DNA of 64,000 nt. Origin: Odobenus rosmarus divergens. Lineage: Eukaryota; Chordata; Mammalia; Carnivora; Odobenidae. The notes under the pieces were generated by a model that had not been told where the DNA came from, did no database searches, and worked only from the letters and a program-made list of their open reading frames with translations. Where the stretch lies: the NCBI RefSeq assembly GCF_000321225.1, contig NW_004451660.1, positions 65,956 through 129,955 on the forward strand, in the 5' to 3' direction. A program made the position numbers and the translations under genes. Positions 48,296-59,510 of the stretch are shown here, piece by piece (positions within the stretch are counted from its first letter, which is position 1; each line of letters starts with the position of its first letter).

Positions 48296-48469
48296 TAAAT
48301 TTTTTTAAGATTTTATTTATTGGGGGCGGGAGGGGCAGAGAGAGTCTTAAGCAGACGCTGTGCTGAGCCCGGAGCCCAATGCAGGGCTCAATCTCACAAC
48401 CCTGAGATCACCACCGGAGCCAAAACCAAGAGTCAGACACTTAACCGACTGCACCACCCAGGCGCCCCC
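48296..48469 (-). mobile_element. CAN SINE, older type, shortened
   Basis: Minus strand; the GA-rich stretch is reduced and the 'gcagggctcaatctcacaaccctgagatcac' body is of the older type; end ACCACCCAGGCGCCCC. Target duplication TATTACAAGCTTTT (48282-48295) against TATTGCAAGTTTT (48470-48482). Confidence 0.9.
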
Positions 48470-48482
48470 TATTGCAAGTTTT

Positions 48483-49025
48483 AATAAGCCATTCATTATT
48501 TTTTGAGTCTATTTCTTCTGCCACCCCTTGATAATATTTTATGGCTATCTAGAGTCAGAGATAGCAGAGACCAGCAGGGGATGTGAAACTTAAATTCACT
48601 CATTTTACTACTAGTTCACACCTTTGGAGAGCTTACTTGGCTTTTAGATTTGGGGCGGGATTCCCATTCTGAGTCTGTGGCCTCTGTTCTCACTGATGGG
48701 CAGGGCAGGTTATCTTGTGTAAGCATCAGAGTATGTCCGCGATACTGCTAATACACAGAACAGTGCTGCTCCAGAAGCCGAACACAACAGGTTTTATATA
48801 CGCAGGCAGAGAAGGAAATAAATGCATGTGGGGTGGGAGTGGAGGGACCAACCTATGTCCTTAGTTCAGGCCACAGCCAACATTACTTAGAAATTTGATA
48901 GTTAAGTTACTGGAATATGCTGGAGCCTACTAGAATGTAACCCTTTTGTTTTGCGATTAGAGTGAGTCATGTCACAATTACTTCCTTCTGGCAGTTAAAA
49001 ACTGTCATGCCTAAGAAAAAAGAAT
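48483..49025. other. no feature recognised
   Basis: Unique DNA between SINE and L2. Confidence 0.4.
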
Positions 49026-49085
49026 TCTATATGTTATTAGGTCACAATTATACTAATGTACAGACAGAATAAAATCCAAAATCTT

Positions 49086-49276
49086 GGGATGCCTGGGTGG
49101 CTCAGTCGGTTAAGGGTCTGCCTTCAGCTCAGGTCATGATCCCAGGGTCCCAGAATCGAGCCCTGCATCGGGCTCCTTGCTCGGCGGGGAACCTGCTTCT
49201 CCCTCTGCCTGCAGCTCCCCCTGCTTGTGCTCTCTCTTTCTCTGACAAATAAATAAAATCTTAAAAAAACAAAATC
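49086..49276 (+). mobile_element. CAN SINE (SINEC), inserted in L2
   Basis: Sense copy; perfect 14-bp target duplication AAATCCAAAATCTT at 49072-49085 and 49277-49290, made of L2 bases. Confidence 0.95.
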
Positions 49277-49508
49277 AAATCCAAAATCTTCAGTATGGCC
49301 CTACCACATCTGGTCCATATGATAGTTGTGAAATCATATTCAAACACACTTCCTCCTGGCTTTCTGGGTTCCAGTCACACTGCTCCCCTTTTTGTTATTT
49401 GGATACCACTGTCCACCAATTACTGTGCACTCTCCCTATATTGCTTTTCCTTCAGTAACTGCATGGCTTGCCTTCTCATTTCAAACAGGTCTCTGCTCAA
49501 ACATCGCC

Positions 49509-49954
49509 TGGATTAGTTTCCTAAGGCTGCTATAACAAATTATCACAAACTGGATGGCTCAACCAAACTGTAATCTCTCATGGCTCCAGAGGCTGGCAAT
49601 CCAGAATCAAGGTATCGGCAGGGTTCGTTTCTTCTGGAAGAATCCCCTCTATGCCTCACTCCTGGCCTCTGGCAGTTGTTGGCAATCGTTGGTTCTCCTT
49701 GGCCTACAGATGCGTCACTGCAGTTTTTGCCTGTCTTCACGTGGTCTTCCTCAGTATATCCATCCTCTCCTGTTCTGCATTTATAAGGATACTCATCACT
49801 GCATTTTGGGCCCACTCTAAGTCCAGGATGATCCTGTCTCAAGATCCTTGACCTAATTACAACTGCAAAGAAGCTATTTCCATACAAGGTCACATTCACA
49901 AGAACTGGGAGTTTGGATTTGGACAGATTTTTTTGCAGGCCACCATTCAACACA
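49509..49954 (-). mobile_element. MLT1 (ERVL-MaLR) LTR, antisense, inserted in L2
   Basis: Plus strand reads the antisense LTR: 'ttagtttcctaaggctgctataacaaattatcacaaactggatggc', 'atggctccagaggctggcaatccagaatcaagg', 'tcttcacgtggtcttcc', 'ctaagtccaggatgatcctgtctcaagatccttgacctaattac', 'aaggtcacattcacaagaactggg', 'gcaggccaccattcaacaca'. It is a solitary LTR without internal region. The 146-codon minus frame over it is not a gene. Confidence 0.87.
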
Positions 49955-50311
49955 TTATATTGCATCTTTAGTGAGGTCATCATGGACCATATTCAGTGAT
50001 AAAATAGTAATACTCTTAGTACATACACTATCACACTCTCCCACCTAACCCTGCATTCTTTTTCTTCATAGTACCAAATAGTCAGAACGTGTCAAATATT
50101 AATTTGTCTGTCTCTTCTTCTAGAATGTAATCCCCATGACAGCAAAGACTTTGTTTGGCTAACTGCTATTCCTCAGCATCTAGAACATTATAAGGTATAT
50201 AGTAGGTGCTCAATAAATATTAACCAAATGGCCAAAATTTGGTTAAATAGTACTGATTGGTATTGAGTAATTTATAGTATTTATGATTGTACAAAACAAA
50301 GTTATCGGGGT

Positions 50312-50666
50312 TGTGGTAGACAGAATAATGGCCCTCTAGAGATGCCACATCCTAACCTCCAGAACCTATGACTATGTTACCTTGCACAGCAAAACAACTT
50401 TGCAGATGTGATTAAATTGGGGATCTTGAGGTGGAGAGATAATCCTGGGTTATCTGGGTGGGCCCAATGTGGTCCACAAGGATCTTTCTTAGAGGGAGGT
50501 AGTGGGGTCAGTGTCAGAAGAGGGAGGCAGGAAGGTCAGTGTCTTTTAAATCTGTAAAGCCCATTTTGGACTTCCAACCTCCATAGCTCTGAGATACCAT
50601 ATTTGTGTTGTTGTAAGCCACTAAGTTTGTGGTCATTTGTTACAGCAGCAGTAGGACACAAATACA
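50312..50666 (+). mobile_element. MLT1 (ERVL-MaLR) LTR
   Basis: Starts TGTGGTAGACAGAATAATGGCC; 'aacctccagaacctatgactatgtta', 'aactttgcagatgtgattaaattggggatcttgag', 'cctccatagctctgagatacc', 'gtaagccactaagtttgtggtcatttgttacagcagca', ends ...AATACA. Opposite orientation to the MLT1 at 49509, from which it is separated by the L2 3' end. Confidence 0.87.
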
Positions 50667-51889
50667 GGGGAGTCCGTGTTTTTTCCTTTCAGAGTCCTAC
50701 TCTATCCTCAGTAAAGAAGATAACAATAAAAGATATTCCTCTGTTTTTATGCTGTTTATTTTTCAGTTTTGAAACTCACTTATACTGTCCTAATAGTATC
50801 AACACAGTGGAAGATCAGCAAAATGTGCCTATCTTCTGATGTATTTCTAACCTAAAGCAGAAATATCATCTGTACAATATTTTATAAGAAGTGGATTTCT
50901 ACATCACTAAGGCCCACGCATGTTACAGTGGGAGTACACCTGAGCAGCTAAATCTCTCAAATTGAGGCCTGGCGCTTCGACTACATTGCACCAATTGCAT
51001 TAATGAGGCTAACATATTCCATCTTGTCGGCCAGTGAAGGCATGGAACTCATAAATCAGTACAAGCCATGATATTTATTGAAAGAGAGGTTGTCCTCAAG
51101 CCCTCAGTAGAGAATTATCAGCATTTCACAGCAGCTGAATTCAACAGTGAGCAGCTAATACATAGCAATCTGTAGTGAAATATTTATAAGCTTAACAGTT
51201 TTCATTTCTCTCCTAGTGAGATAGAGGGATGGTTCTGCTTTAGATTGTACAGGTATAGGATCTGACAGACACTGAAGCATGTCTTCATCTGTTTGGGAAA
51301 AAGAAAGAGTGCAATCCCACAGTTTAAAAGTTAATGCAGTAAGTACTAGTGATAAAAATGACATCTTGTGTCAAGCACTTTTATAAATGTACGATATTCT
51401 GAAATGTCATCTCCGACAGTACACACTCCCCCCAGGACAACATTAAACTCTCCATTATACTGTAACAGAGAACTTTGAACTATACGACTTCAAATGTGTC
51501 ATGGTCAGAAACTGTGAAAATAAAACACTGAACCGAGACAAATGTCCAGGTATTTCAAGCTAGAACTACATCTTTACATAAATGAAGTAGACAATTGATG
51601 CAAAATGTTTTGAATTAACACAATCACTGCTTTAATCCTCTTTAGAAGATGATACCTGTTCGGGAATGCCAGAACCATCTCAGGGCCTCAGGAATGTGGA
51701 TTTGACATCCTGAGTAGTTCCAGTAACATTTGAGCTTTCAGATCTCACGGAATGAAATGTTTTGAGTCATTTTTCATACTTCTGAGCCCTTTCTTGATAT
51801 TTCCTCACCCTGAATTCATTTCTCCACCAACTCTATCTGGATAGACCCTGTTCACCTGTGCAGAGAAGAGTTAACCTACCAAGCCTGAC
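50667..51889. other. unique sequence, no gene recognised
   Basis: No repeat body or convincing exon is visible. Confidence 0.4.
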
Positions 51890-52403
51890 ACTGCTCTCCT
51901 TCGAAAGGTCTGATGACAGGGTTAGCTCTTAGCTTGCCTCTGGGAACTTAGATTTCAGGAAGGTTCCTATAATAAGAGTGGCTCGCTGGCACCTAAATGC
52001 CTTGTGCAAGCAATATGGTAATGCTGAACATCTGCTTTCCTTCTGGGAGTCTGGGATTTTGATTTGTGCTACGTAGAGGGTGCTTATGTGACCAGCCCCC
52101 AATAAAATCCCTGGGCGCAGAGTCTCAAAAGAACTTCTCTGGTAGACATTTCACATGTGCCATCACAACTCCTCGTGGAAAGGATTAAGTGCATCCTGTG
52201 TCACTTGTCTGGGAGGGGATTCTTAGAAACTTGTGCCTTGTTTTATCTGGAATTGACCTCCTGCTCCTTCTCTCTCTGCTGATTTTGTTTTTTAGCCCCT
52301 TGCTATAATAAATCATAGCCATGGGTACAACTCTATGCTGGGTCCTAGGAGTTCTTCTGGTAAATCATTGAAACTGGGGGTGGCCTCGGGGACCCCAGAT
52401 ACA
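51890..52403 (+). repeat. old LTR-like relic
   Basis: Two polyadenylation-type words (CCCCAATAAAATCCC near 52,100 and GCTATAATAAATCATAGCC near 52,305) followed by 'ctatgctgggtcctaggagttcttctggtaaatcattgaaactgggggtggcctcggggaccccagataca' look like the R-U5 end of an old endogenous-retrovirus-type LTR. Family not assigned; the 5' end is uncertain. Confidence 0.5.
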
Positions 52404-52424
52404 TCTCTCTGCATTCTCAGCTCC

Positions 52425-52670
52425 AACATCACCTTCTCTGTGAAGCCTCTTTCATTCCTCTCACCTCAGAAGACTCACTCCCTTGATTCTTTTAAGTAAT
52501 CCAATTGATACCACTTGTTGAGCTCCTATAGGATACATTCCAGTTTCTGTATATATATGTTGATTTCCTCTAGGGACAGGGGTCATGCTTTGTTCATCTT
52601 TGTAGCACTATATTCTAGCACAGTGATGATCACCTAAATAATTGCTCAGTAAATACTAGTTCAGTTGAAC
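52425..52670 (+). repeat. L2 3' end fragment
   Basis: 'caacatcaccttctctgtgaagcctctttc', 'tctagggacaggggtcatgctttgttcatctttgtagcac' and 'ctcagtaaatactagttcagttgaactg' match sense L2 order. Confidence 0.65.
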
Positions 52671-52767
52671 TGTCATCAGAGGCGCAACTTGTAAAACCAG
52701 AATCAAATACGATCTATTCAAATAAAGCCAAAAACTTGAATTTTGGCATCCTTACATTCTTAGCTTT

Positions 52768-52968
52768 AAAAAAATCTTTTTAAAAAGACTTCATTTATTT
52801 ATTTATTTGAGAGAGAGATCATGAGGACACAAGGTGGCAGGGGTGGGGGGTTGGTAGGGACAGAGAGGGAGGGAAAGGATAGAGAGAATCTCAAGCTGAC
52901 CCCGAAATCATGACCTGAGCTGAAACTGAGAGTTGGGTGCTTAACCTACTGAGCCACCCAAGCGCCTC
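52768..52968 (-). mobile_element. CAN SINE, diverged
   Basis: Minus strand, with a rearranged GA/GT-rich middle (52,830-52,880) and the older 'gagctgaaactgagagttgggtgcttaacc' body; end GAGCCACCCAAGCGCCTC. Perfect 14-bp target duplication ACATTCTTAGCTTT at 52754-52767 and 52969-52982. Confidence 0.93.
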
Positions 52969-52982
52969 ACATTCTTAGCTTT

Positions 52983-53999
52983 TTTATAACTAAAGATAAT
53001 ATTTTTCCTTAAACAGTTATTTAGCATATACACAGACTTTAGACTATGAAGCAAAACATGACAATATAATAAAGATCATATTCTGTCCACACAAGTAGAT
53101 TGAAATTTTGAATTTTACTCCCAGATGGTCTTGGTCATGATTTATAATTTTCATTTCTACGATCTTTAGGTCAAGGTACTTTAGTGTTATATTTACTGAC
53201 CAGTTTTGAATTATGCAGACTATATTTGAATGCTCCAAGGAAGCCAAGAGAATGATCTATTGTCCGCAGATCAATGGGAAAAAGCATGGGTACACTTGGA
53301 AATTATGGAAGCTCATCTACTCTATTGTGTCAGTGGCCTAGTTCCAAATTAAAGATGTGAACATCCATGCATTAATATTGGAGCCAGATTTTAAAGACAA
53401 TTAGGCCCGAGTTTTGTTCAATTTAAGGGCTCTTTTGATTATTTGCTTATAATGTCAAGCTGACTTTATAATGCTTTAACTGCTTCAATGGCCATGATCA
53501 ATACTTTGAAAACTCTGAACCTTTATGACCTCTTCTAGCCTATGACCCCCAATGCAAAGTATCGACTGCATTGGCCTAGTTTTGCCTCTGACTAGTAGGC
53601 CGTAAGGAAGCAAGAGGAACTGAATAAATGGCTCAATAAATGTTTAATTTCTACGGAAACACATTTACATGCACGCATTCATTCATACACAGTTTTAGGA
53701 ATATACTTCTCTGCAGAAGTTTATCCTCCCAGTTAATGCATAGCTTTAGCAGAGATTGACATGAACTTGCTAATGAACCATTCTAGAGGTCAGTGCATGA
53801 CGTGTCACTAACAGTTTGCTTTCCTATTTAAAATACCTGTTTTGTACAACCAATAAATGAGTCTACATAGACATCTAAAAGAGAAGTAGTACCCTTCACT
53901 CCGTCTCTGTGCCTGGGCATTAGGCCAGTGGGACAATAGCAGAGACCTGAAAAGTGCCTGCATGTTTGGACTCACCCTCTCATACTAATCTAGGGATCC
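52983..53999. other. no gene recognised
   Basis: Unique DNA. 53,860-54,000 may be the diverged 5' part of the next LTR-like relic. Confidence 0.4.
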
Positions 54000-54306
54000 C
54001 TGCAGCACCATCATTTGACAAGGTTCAGGTGAGCCTGCTAGAAAATGGAAGATCACATGATGCAGAGACAAGCCATGCCTGCTGTAACCTCCTTAGACCA
54101 CCCTACCCCACCCCACCTGGCAGTTCCTTGCAGATGCATATGTGAGACCCAGCTGAGGTCAGGTGAGCCTGGCTTAGACCAGAAAAACCACCTAGGTGAG
54201 CCCAGGCCAAATTCCCTTTCTGCAGAATTATGAGCTAAATAAATAGTTACTATTTTAAGCCACTGTTCTGGGGTTCTTTATTACACAGTAAAAGCTAACT
54301 GATACA
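54000..54306 (+). repeat. old LTR-like relic, 3' part
   Basis: 'ccagctgaggtcaggtgagcctggcttagaccagaaaaaccacctagg', 'cagaattatgagctaaataaatagttactattttaagccactgttctgggg' and the end 'aaagctaactgataca' form the 3' end of a common old mammalian LTR. Family not assigned. Confidence 0.6.
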
Positions 54307-55504
54307 GGGTATTAGTAACTGTGGGGCCAGGCTCTGTACCCATGCCTATCTGAATTCAAAGGCCATGTTCGATCCCAAAGTAAAAAGAAAAAAGAGAAGA
54401 GAAATTAGCATTAGAGTTCGTGATTAAATTACGGGAAATTATATAGAAGTTAGCCCACTTCAGGGCAGGTCCCAGAGTAAGTGGCACAAATCAGAGTTAA
54501 AGTCACAGCAGTCTGTTCCATGTGATCTGAATTGCCAAAAAGATGTGCACAAATCCCAAATGCAGCTCTGTGCAAAGGAACAATGGCAAAAATTTTATGC
54601 TTCTAATCCAATGGGCTTATGAGATAGGGACCCAAATTTATATGCATAAATATTTTCATTTCAGCTCCCAAGCATCTCTAAAAAAACACTCGTGATCCTT
54701 GAGGAGAATCCAAGTTGGAAGAAATTAACAGCAGTCCCACTATATGTGTTTCCACCACGGTGAAGTCTTTCCATGCTGATCAGCTCATTGTGCAATGTGA
54801 ATTATTCAGAATAGCAATCTGCTTTCTTTTTTTGCCTAAGAGACAATAAATTTAACAATGGAGATGGATCTGAAGTATAAATCATCCTGGAGACTTCATG
54901 AATATTCATATTAAATCAGGTCTGGTTCTGAACCTCACACTTCTGCTCACAGTGTAAATCACTGTGTATGTTACTCAAGAAGTCACCCCAAACAGGCTTT
55001 AGGAATGCTTTTTCCCTGGGAAAATGCAATTAATTACAATTGTTTGCCCATAAGGATTTCACTTTCAAATTGTTTATTTTCTGGTGTCACTGATGAGCTG
55101 ACTGGGAAAATGAAACACTTCAGTTTAATTACCAGCTGCAATTACAGCTCGTGTGAAGGTACTTCATCTTATACTCTTTTTATAATTGTCTATTCTTATG
55201 ATATAATATGCAGTTATATTTGCTGCCTTTCAAAACACTAACAGTACCACTCAATTTCCAAGAAAAAATTAACACGAGATGACACTAACAGGATTTCAAT
55301 TGGCTTAAAGATGTTTAAACACAGTAGTATATTCTGTTTTGCCCAAAGCCCTTCACTTTTTTGGACCTTCAATACAGAAGGATCAAGGAAATGAGGTAAA
55401 AAATAGGTAAGAACGTTTAGTCAGCCACTGTATTAAGGTTAGATTTTGTTTTAGGATAGAGATGATATAAAAGTAGAAGGAATGTCTTAGTCCACCACAT
55501 ATTG
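54307..55504. other. unique sequence; possible regulatory words near 55,020-55,150
   Basis: No repeat is recognised. At 55126-55144 an E-box CAGCTG sits between two ATTA words (TAATTACCAGCTGCAATTA), and GCAATTAATTACAATTG lies near 55,027-55,043. Confidence 0.4.
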
Positions 55505-55735
55505 GCAGATGGGAGTTCACATCCAGCTTTTCTCCCTTCCCCTCTGTGTAACTAAGGTCTTCTTAATTTCTCTGATTTTATTGCCCACTTGCTTAACCTT
55601 TCCAGTTGTACTTACAACATGGAATAATATCAGTTGCTAACTAACAGGACTGTTGTGAGGAGGATTAAGTACAATTGTCGATGCTGACTGTCTGTCATAA
55701 TTCCGGACACATAGCAGGGGCTCAACAAACTTAAG
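55505..55735 (+). repeat. MIR (diverged)
   Basis: 'gctaactaacaggactgttgtgaggaggattaagtacaattg' and 'ggacacatagcaggggctcaac' give the MIR 3' half; the 5' part is weaker. Confidence 0.6.
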
Positions 55736-55771
55736 TACTCTACTCAAACCTTTGCCTTCACTGTAATTCTT

Positions 55772-55969
55772 TTTTTTTTTTTTTAAGATTTATTTATTTG
55801 AAAGAGAGAATGAGAGAGAGAGAGAGCACATGAGAGGGGGAGGGTCAGAGGGAGAAGCAGACTCCCTGCTGAGCAGAGAGCCCGATGTGGGACTCGATCC
55901 CGGGACTCCAGGATCATGACCTGAGCCGAAGGCAGTCGTGTAACCAACTGAGCCACCCAGGCGCCCCGT
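55772..55969 (-). mobile_element. CAN SINE (SINEC)
   Basis: Minus-strand copy with a 15-nt T-run at the tail side, end GAGCCACCCAGGCGCCCC plus GT. Perfect 16-bp target duplication CTTCACTGTAATTCTT at 55756-55771 and 55970-55985. Confidence 0.95.
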
Positions 55970-55999
55970 CTTCACTGTAATTCTTACAGACTGGATGGC

Positions 56000-56230
56000 A
56001 TGATATGCTGATAACTCCGTGAGTTCTGGAGCCAGACTTTCTGGGTCCAAATCCTGACCACACTATTACTGTTTTGGAATCCTGGGCCTGTCACTTAATC
56101 ACTCTGAGCCTCAGTTTCCTCACCTGTGACTTGGAGTAATAATAGAATCTGCCTAACCAGGGTCATTTTAAGACCTCAACAACCTAATTCTTATAAAAAT
56201 GCAGAACTAGGTGCCTGGCATAGTAAATCG
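56000..56230 (+). repeat. MIR, nearly full length
   Basis: 'gagttctggagccagactttctgggtccaaatcctgacc', 'gggcctgtcacttaatcactctgagcctcagtttcctcacctgtgac', 'ctgcctaaccagggtcattttaag' and 'ggtgcctggcatagtaaa' are in MIR order. Confidence 0.75.
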
Positions 56231-57761
56231 AAAAGAAATGAAGAAATCAATAGCAAAACAATGATATTTTTATTTTAAAAGTAAGAGAAACCTCTCAAGA
56301 AGTTGCTTATTTCACCGGCAGTTATAGTTTGGGGACTGAACTACTTTAATCCTAAAAACACAGGACACAAAATGAAATGCAAAATGGGGAAAAGGATTGT
56401 GCATTCTTGTATCTTGTAATTTTTGCTCTTAAATAGTAGAGATAGCCTCTGGATTTTGCTTCTGGCCTGTTATTTACCGGGTACTACAATGTTTTTGAGT
56501 GGTTGGCCAAGGGGCTGTGAAACAAGCATGAAATCCATATTACTGTCAGAACAGATCTATGTTGTGTTATTATGTTTGCCACTTGGATATGGACTTTGTG
56601 CAGCTGTCATAATAGGAAACGGGAACAGCTTTATATACATGGTTGACACAAGATAACCCAGGATACAAAATGGAAAGATAAAATCTTAAATATACCGGTA
56701 CATCAAAAATAAAATATGAGTGAAACTGTTCATCCTAATGTCAACATGGTTTTACTTAACCAGTTATGTAGCATGAAGGGAGGATATTCACAACTGAAAT
56801 CATTTCACATGGATAGGTTTGTAACTCAAGGAATAGTATACAATGTTTTTACTGACTGGTGCAGGGCTATTCTGGAAGTCCATCATGTGAGGGCACATGG
56901 AATCTGGACTTGAGTAGAAAAGTGGTAACATTCCGCTTTGTCTCACTAGCTGGTAAACTAAAGAAATACAAAGAAACAAATTCGTGCTTGTTTCACAGCC
57001 TCTTGGCAGGGGTAGGGGTGAGGGGCTGTGCTGTGATTATTTCCAGAAGTGGATTTCCATTTAATAAATGTAAGCAGCTTTTGCGTCCACTGTGCTGTCG
57101 CACTCACTACTGGAGTCATCAAGATACCCTAAGCTATGTCTACCGAGACACAGAAGAACACAAAATCTTCAAGGTAGAAACAATATGTGGTTGATCAGCA
57201 ATGCTCTTTAAAAGCAGAGTAAGAAATAAAGAAATGCGATTTTAAGCAAATTTTTGATGGTTATGGCAAGCTATCTTAGTAGTCAAATGACAAGATGATT
57301 TGCTTTTAGCACACGGAATTGCATATAGATATGAACTCAGAGAGGCTTCTCCGAAGTGTTCAAGCTTCATTTGTGACCCTGAAAGATTTTCCTATGCAAT
57401 TTCTGCAAGCACAGAACATCTCTGTCTGTGCTTTATGGTTAAGGTGATGGCTAGAATGATCGTCACAGACCAAGCTACACCATGCTGGGAGGCTAGAGAG
57501 GACACCACACCATGCACTATGAGGCAGCTGGAAGATTTCAGATTTAGGCGGAAGATATTCCTTAAAAGGGACATGACAGCTATATTCATATATTTGAGGG
57601 AATTTCACGGGGAAGAATTAGACTCAATCCCAACTGGCCAGTCCTATACGCTGCCCATAACAGGCATCTCTAATAAGTCACTGTGCTCTTTCCTGATGAG
57701 ACTGAAAACATCCAGCCAGCTATTACTAATCAGAATTTTCTCAAGAGATGAAACCTATTTG
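56231..57761. other. unique sequence with the longest open frame of the window
   Basis: The plus frame 57,300-57,794 runs 164 codons from a TTG, the longest in the window, but no domain, signal or splice-site context supports it. No repeat body is recognised in the region. I treat it as non-coding. Confidence 0.4.
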
Positions 57762-57794
57762 TCACCTCAGAAATATGTACAATTTCTGAGGTGA
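57762..57794. repeat. perfect 13-bp inverted repeat (hairpin), 7-nt loop
   Basis: TCACCTCAGAAAT (57762-57774), loop ATGTACA, then its exact complement ATTTCTGAGGTGA (57782-57794). It lies outside any recognised repeat. Confidence 0.95.
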
Positions 57795-58170
57795 GCTTCA
57801 GGTAGAATAAACTCAAATGTCCTAGAGGCAGATTTTAGACTCATGTAAATAAATTTCTAAGTTTTAAATGTGTTCAGAGTAGTATGTTCTCCCTAAAAGT
57901 CTCTGGGAAGTATTCGGGGACACCCTGAGAAAGTGCTCTAGAAGGGATTCAGATAAGAAGGTGTGGAACTTTAAGGCCACTTAGACAACTTGCAACTCCA
58001 TGGCTGAGAACACAAGTGTGGGCCCAAATATAAAGAACCTAAAAATAAAAGTAAAAAACGGAACCCATTGTAAATACGATTAAAATCTGACAACCATTTA
58101 AGTAGAATTAGCTTTCATTTCCTGCCTCTTTAAACCCAGTAAGAGAGAACATCTACCTAAACCTCTCTAT
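57795..58170. other. no feature recognised
   Basis: Unique AT-rich DNA. Confidence 0.4.
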
Positions 58171-58177
58171 CATCTGT

Positions 58178-58210
58178 CCATCCATCCATCCATCCATCCA
58201 TCCATCCATC
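58178..58210. repeat. (TCCA)n microsatellite
   Basis: About eight uninterrupted TCCA units. Confidence 0.95.
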
Positions 58211-58703
58211 ATCTATTACTGACTTAGAGCTACTACATATGTGTGTATATACATACACCTATATAATCTGAAGATTATATTTTTATCTTATCATAAAAGG
58301 TAATTCTGGAAGAATTTGTGGGGTTGAAATATTTTAAACTCTAACAGTATAATGGTTATTTTATATCTGAAGAGAATGGTAATAGGCCAAATAACTTAAA
58401 TATACATTATTTTTCAATATCTGTACTTTAAACTAGTAACAGGGAAATTATGGGTATTTTTCTTTTTCTATCTTATTCCATCAGCAACCATGACAGCATT
58501 TATTAATCTTTGAGTTTCTTCCCCGCCATTTATTAATGATTAACATCTTGTTCAATGTCACAGGTTTGAGCAGCATGTGGCAAACATTTGTGAGATTTCT
58601 TTTTCCCCGACAGTGAACATCAAAGCCAACAGAAAATCATTACAGGAGGAGCAAGGGAGGACTTTAAACAACGAATGGATCTAGGAGGAAACTCTATATA
58701 CAA
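58211..58703. other. no feature recognised
   Basis: Unique AT-rich DNA between two microsatellites. Confidence 0.4.
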
Positions 58704-58727
58704 TGTGTGTGTGTGTGTGTGTGTGTG
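58704..58727. repeat. (TG)n microsatellite
   Basis: Twelve TG units, followed by a short GCGCATGC. Confidence 0.95.
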
Positions 58728-59440
58728 CGCATGCACTTGCATGCCAAAAAAATGACAGTGAGTTTTTACTGAAGAAATAGGGAGGACAAAGCTTGTGGGA
58801 CATTGAGAAGTGAGTCTTGGCCCACTTGAGCACATTTCTCTTTTACCAGTCAGTAAGTGGCGGGTGATATTTGCTACTCCTTTGATATGATCATATGCTG
58901 CCTAACAAGTGATATTTGGTTTTATGCATGAAATGTTCGATTTCCTTTGTACTACAAAGTCAGGGATGTTCATAAAGATTTCTCTTTCCATCTTTTGCTG
59001 TTTCTGCCTCTAATTCCCTACAGACAGCCCCAAATTTTGCTGGTCACTCTTCCTTCTTTCTTCAAACTGAAAACAGAGCTTGTATTTGATGGTTTGGATG
59101 TGATGGGTAGGAAAAAAAAATTATGTGGGAATTGTTTTTCTTTATACAAAGATGCTAGGTATATTGGAATGGAGAGATAATACAGGCACGTGTAATATAG
59201 GCCATGCCAGATAGAGCATGGCTTTAATGTCATCCCCTGCGACCCTATCCTTCTCAATGGCACAGATTCATGAAATCATTCACATCAAATGTACCCAGAA
59301 TCTGAAGTATTTCTCAGTCCTCGAAAATAATCTAACAGAAGTAGAAAGGTATTTCTTTGTGTGTCATGACCAGGTCTTTCTGCTACTTTAACATCACATT
59401 CAGTGTTAGTTGTCATGCTGGTTCCTGACAAATGATGTTG
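58728..59440. other. no feature recognised
   Basis: Unique DNA; the overlapping sense and antisense frames at 58,947-59,263 show no domain. Confidence 0.4.
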
Positions 59441-59510
59441 CTGGTGGCTCTACAGGTTGACAACATTATGGAAAACTGTATGAACCATAACTCAACCTGT
59501 GAGCTACCAG
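59441..59510. other. 70-nt pre-miRNA-like hairpin
   Basis: Arms CTGGTGGCTCTACAGGTTGA (59441-59460) and TCAACCTGTGAGCTACCAG (59492-59510) pair over 19 bp with one bulged base (59451) and one position (59446/59505) that is G.U if read in the plus sense. An upper stem TTATGG/CCATAA (59466-59471 with 59485-59490) closes a 13-nt loop; the internal loop is 5 against 1 nt. The shape fits a microRNA precursor; a palindromic DNA-transposon relic is the main alternative. I do not recognise it as a known microRNA. Confidence 0.4.

Larger units (their letters stand above)
49026..50230 (+). repeat. LINE L2 3' end, broken by a SINE and an MLT1
   Basis: Sense L2 in three pieces: 49,026-49,085 ('cagacagaataaaatccaaaatctt'), 49,291-49,508 ('agtatggccctaccacatctggtcc', 'ggtctctgctcaaacatcg') and 49,955-50,230 ('tttagtgaggtcatcatgg', 'gaatgtaatccccatgacagcaaagactttg', 'cagcatctagaacattataaggtatatagtaggtgctcaataaat'). 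The pieces are collinear, so the SINE and the LTR both landed within one L2. Confidence 0.8.

Noticed and set aside
49543..49983. 146-codon minus frame
   Set aside because: It lies in the MLT1 LTR, a non-coding sequence, and runs through it in the LTR sense direction.
57300..57794. 164-codon plus-strand frame, the longest in the window
   Set aside because: It begins at a non-ATG codon, has no recognisable domain, and no splice or promoter context; in 64 kb of six-frame sequence a frame of this size is expected by chance.
58178..58210. Possible CRISPR-like array in the TCCA repeats
   Set aside because: It is a simple tetranucleotide microsatellite with no spacers, in a mammalian genome.
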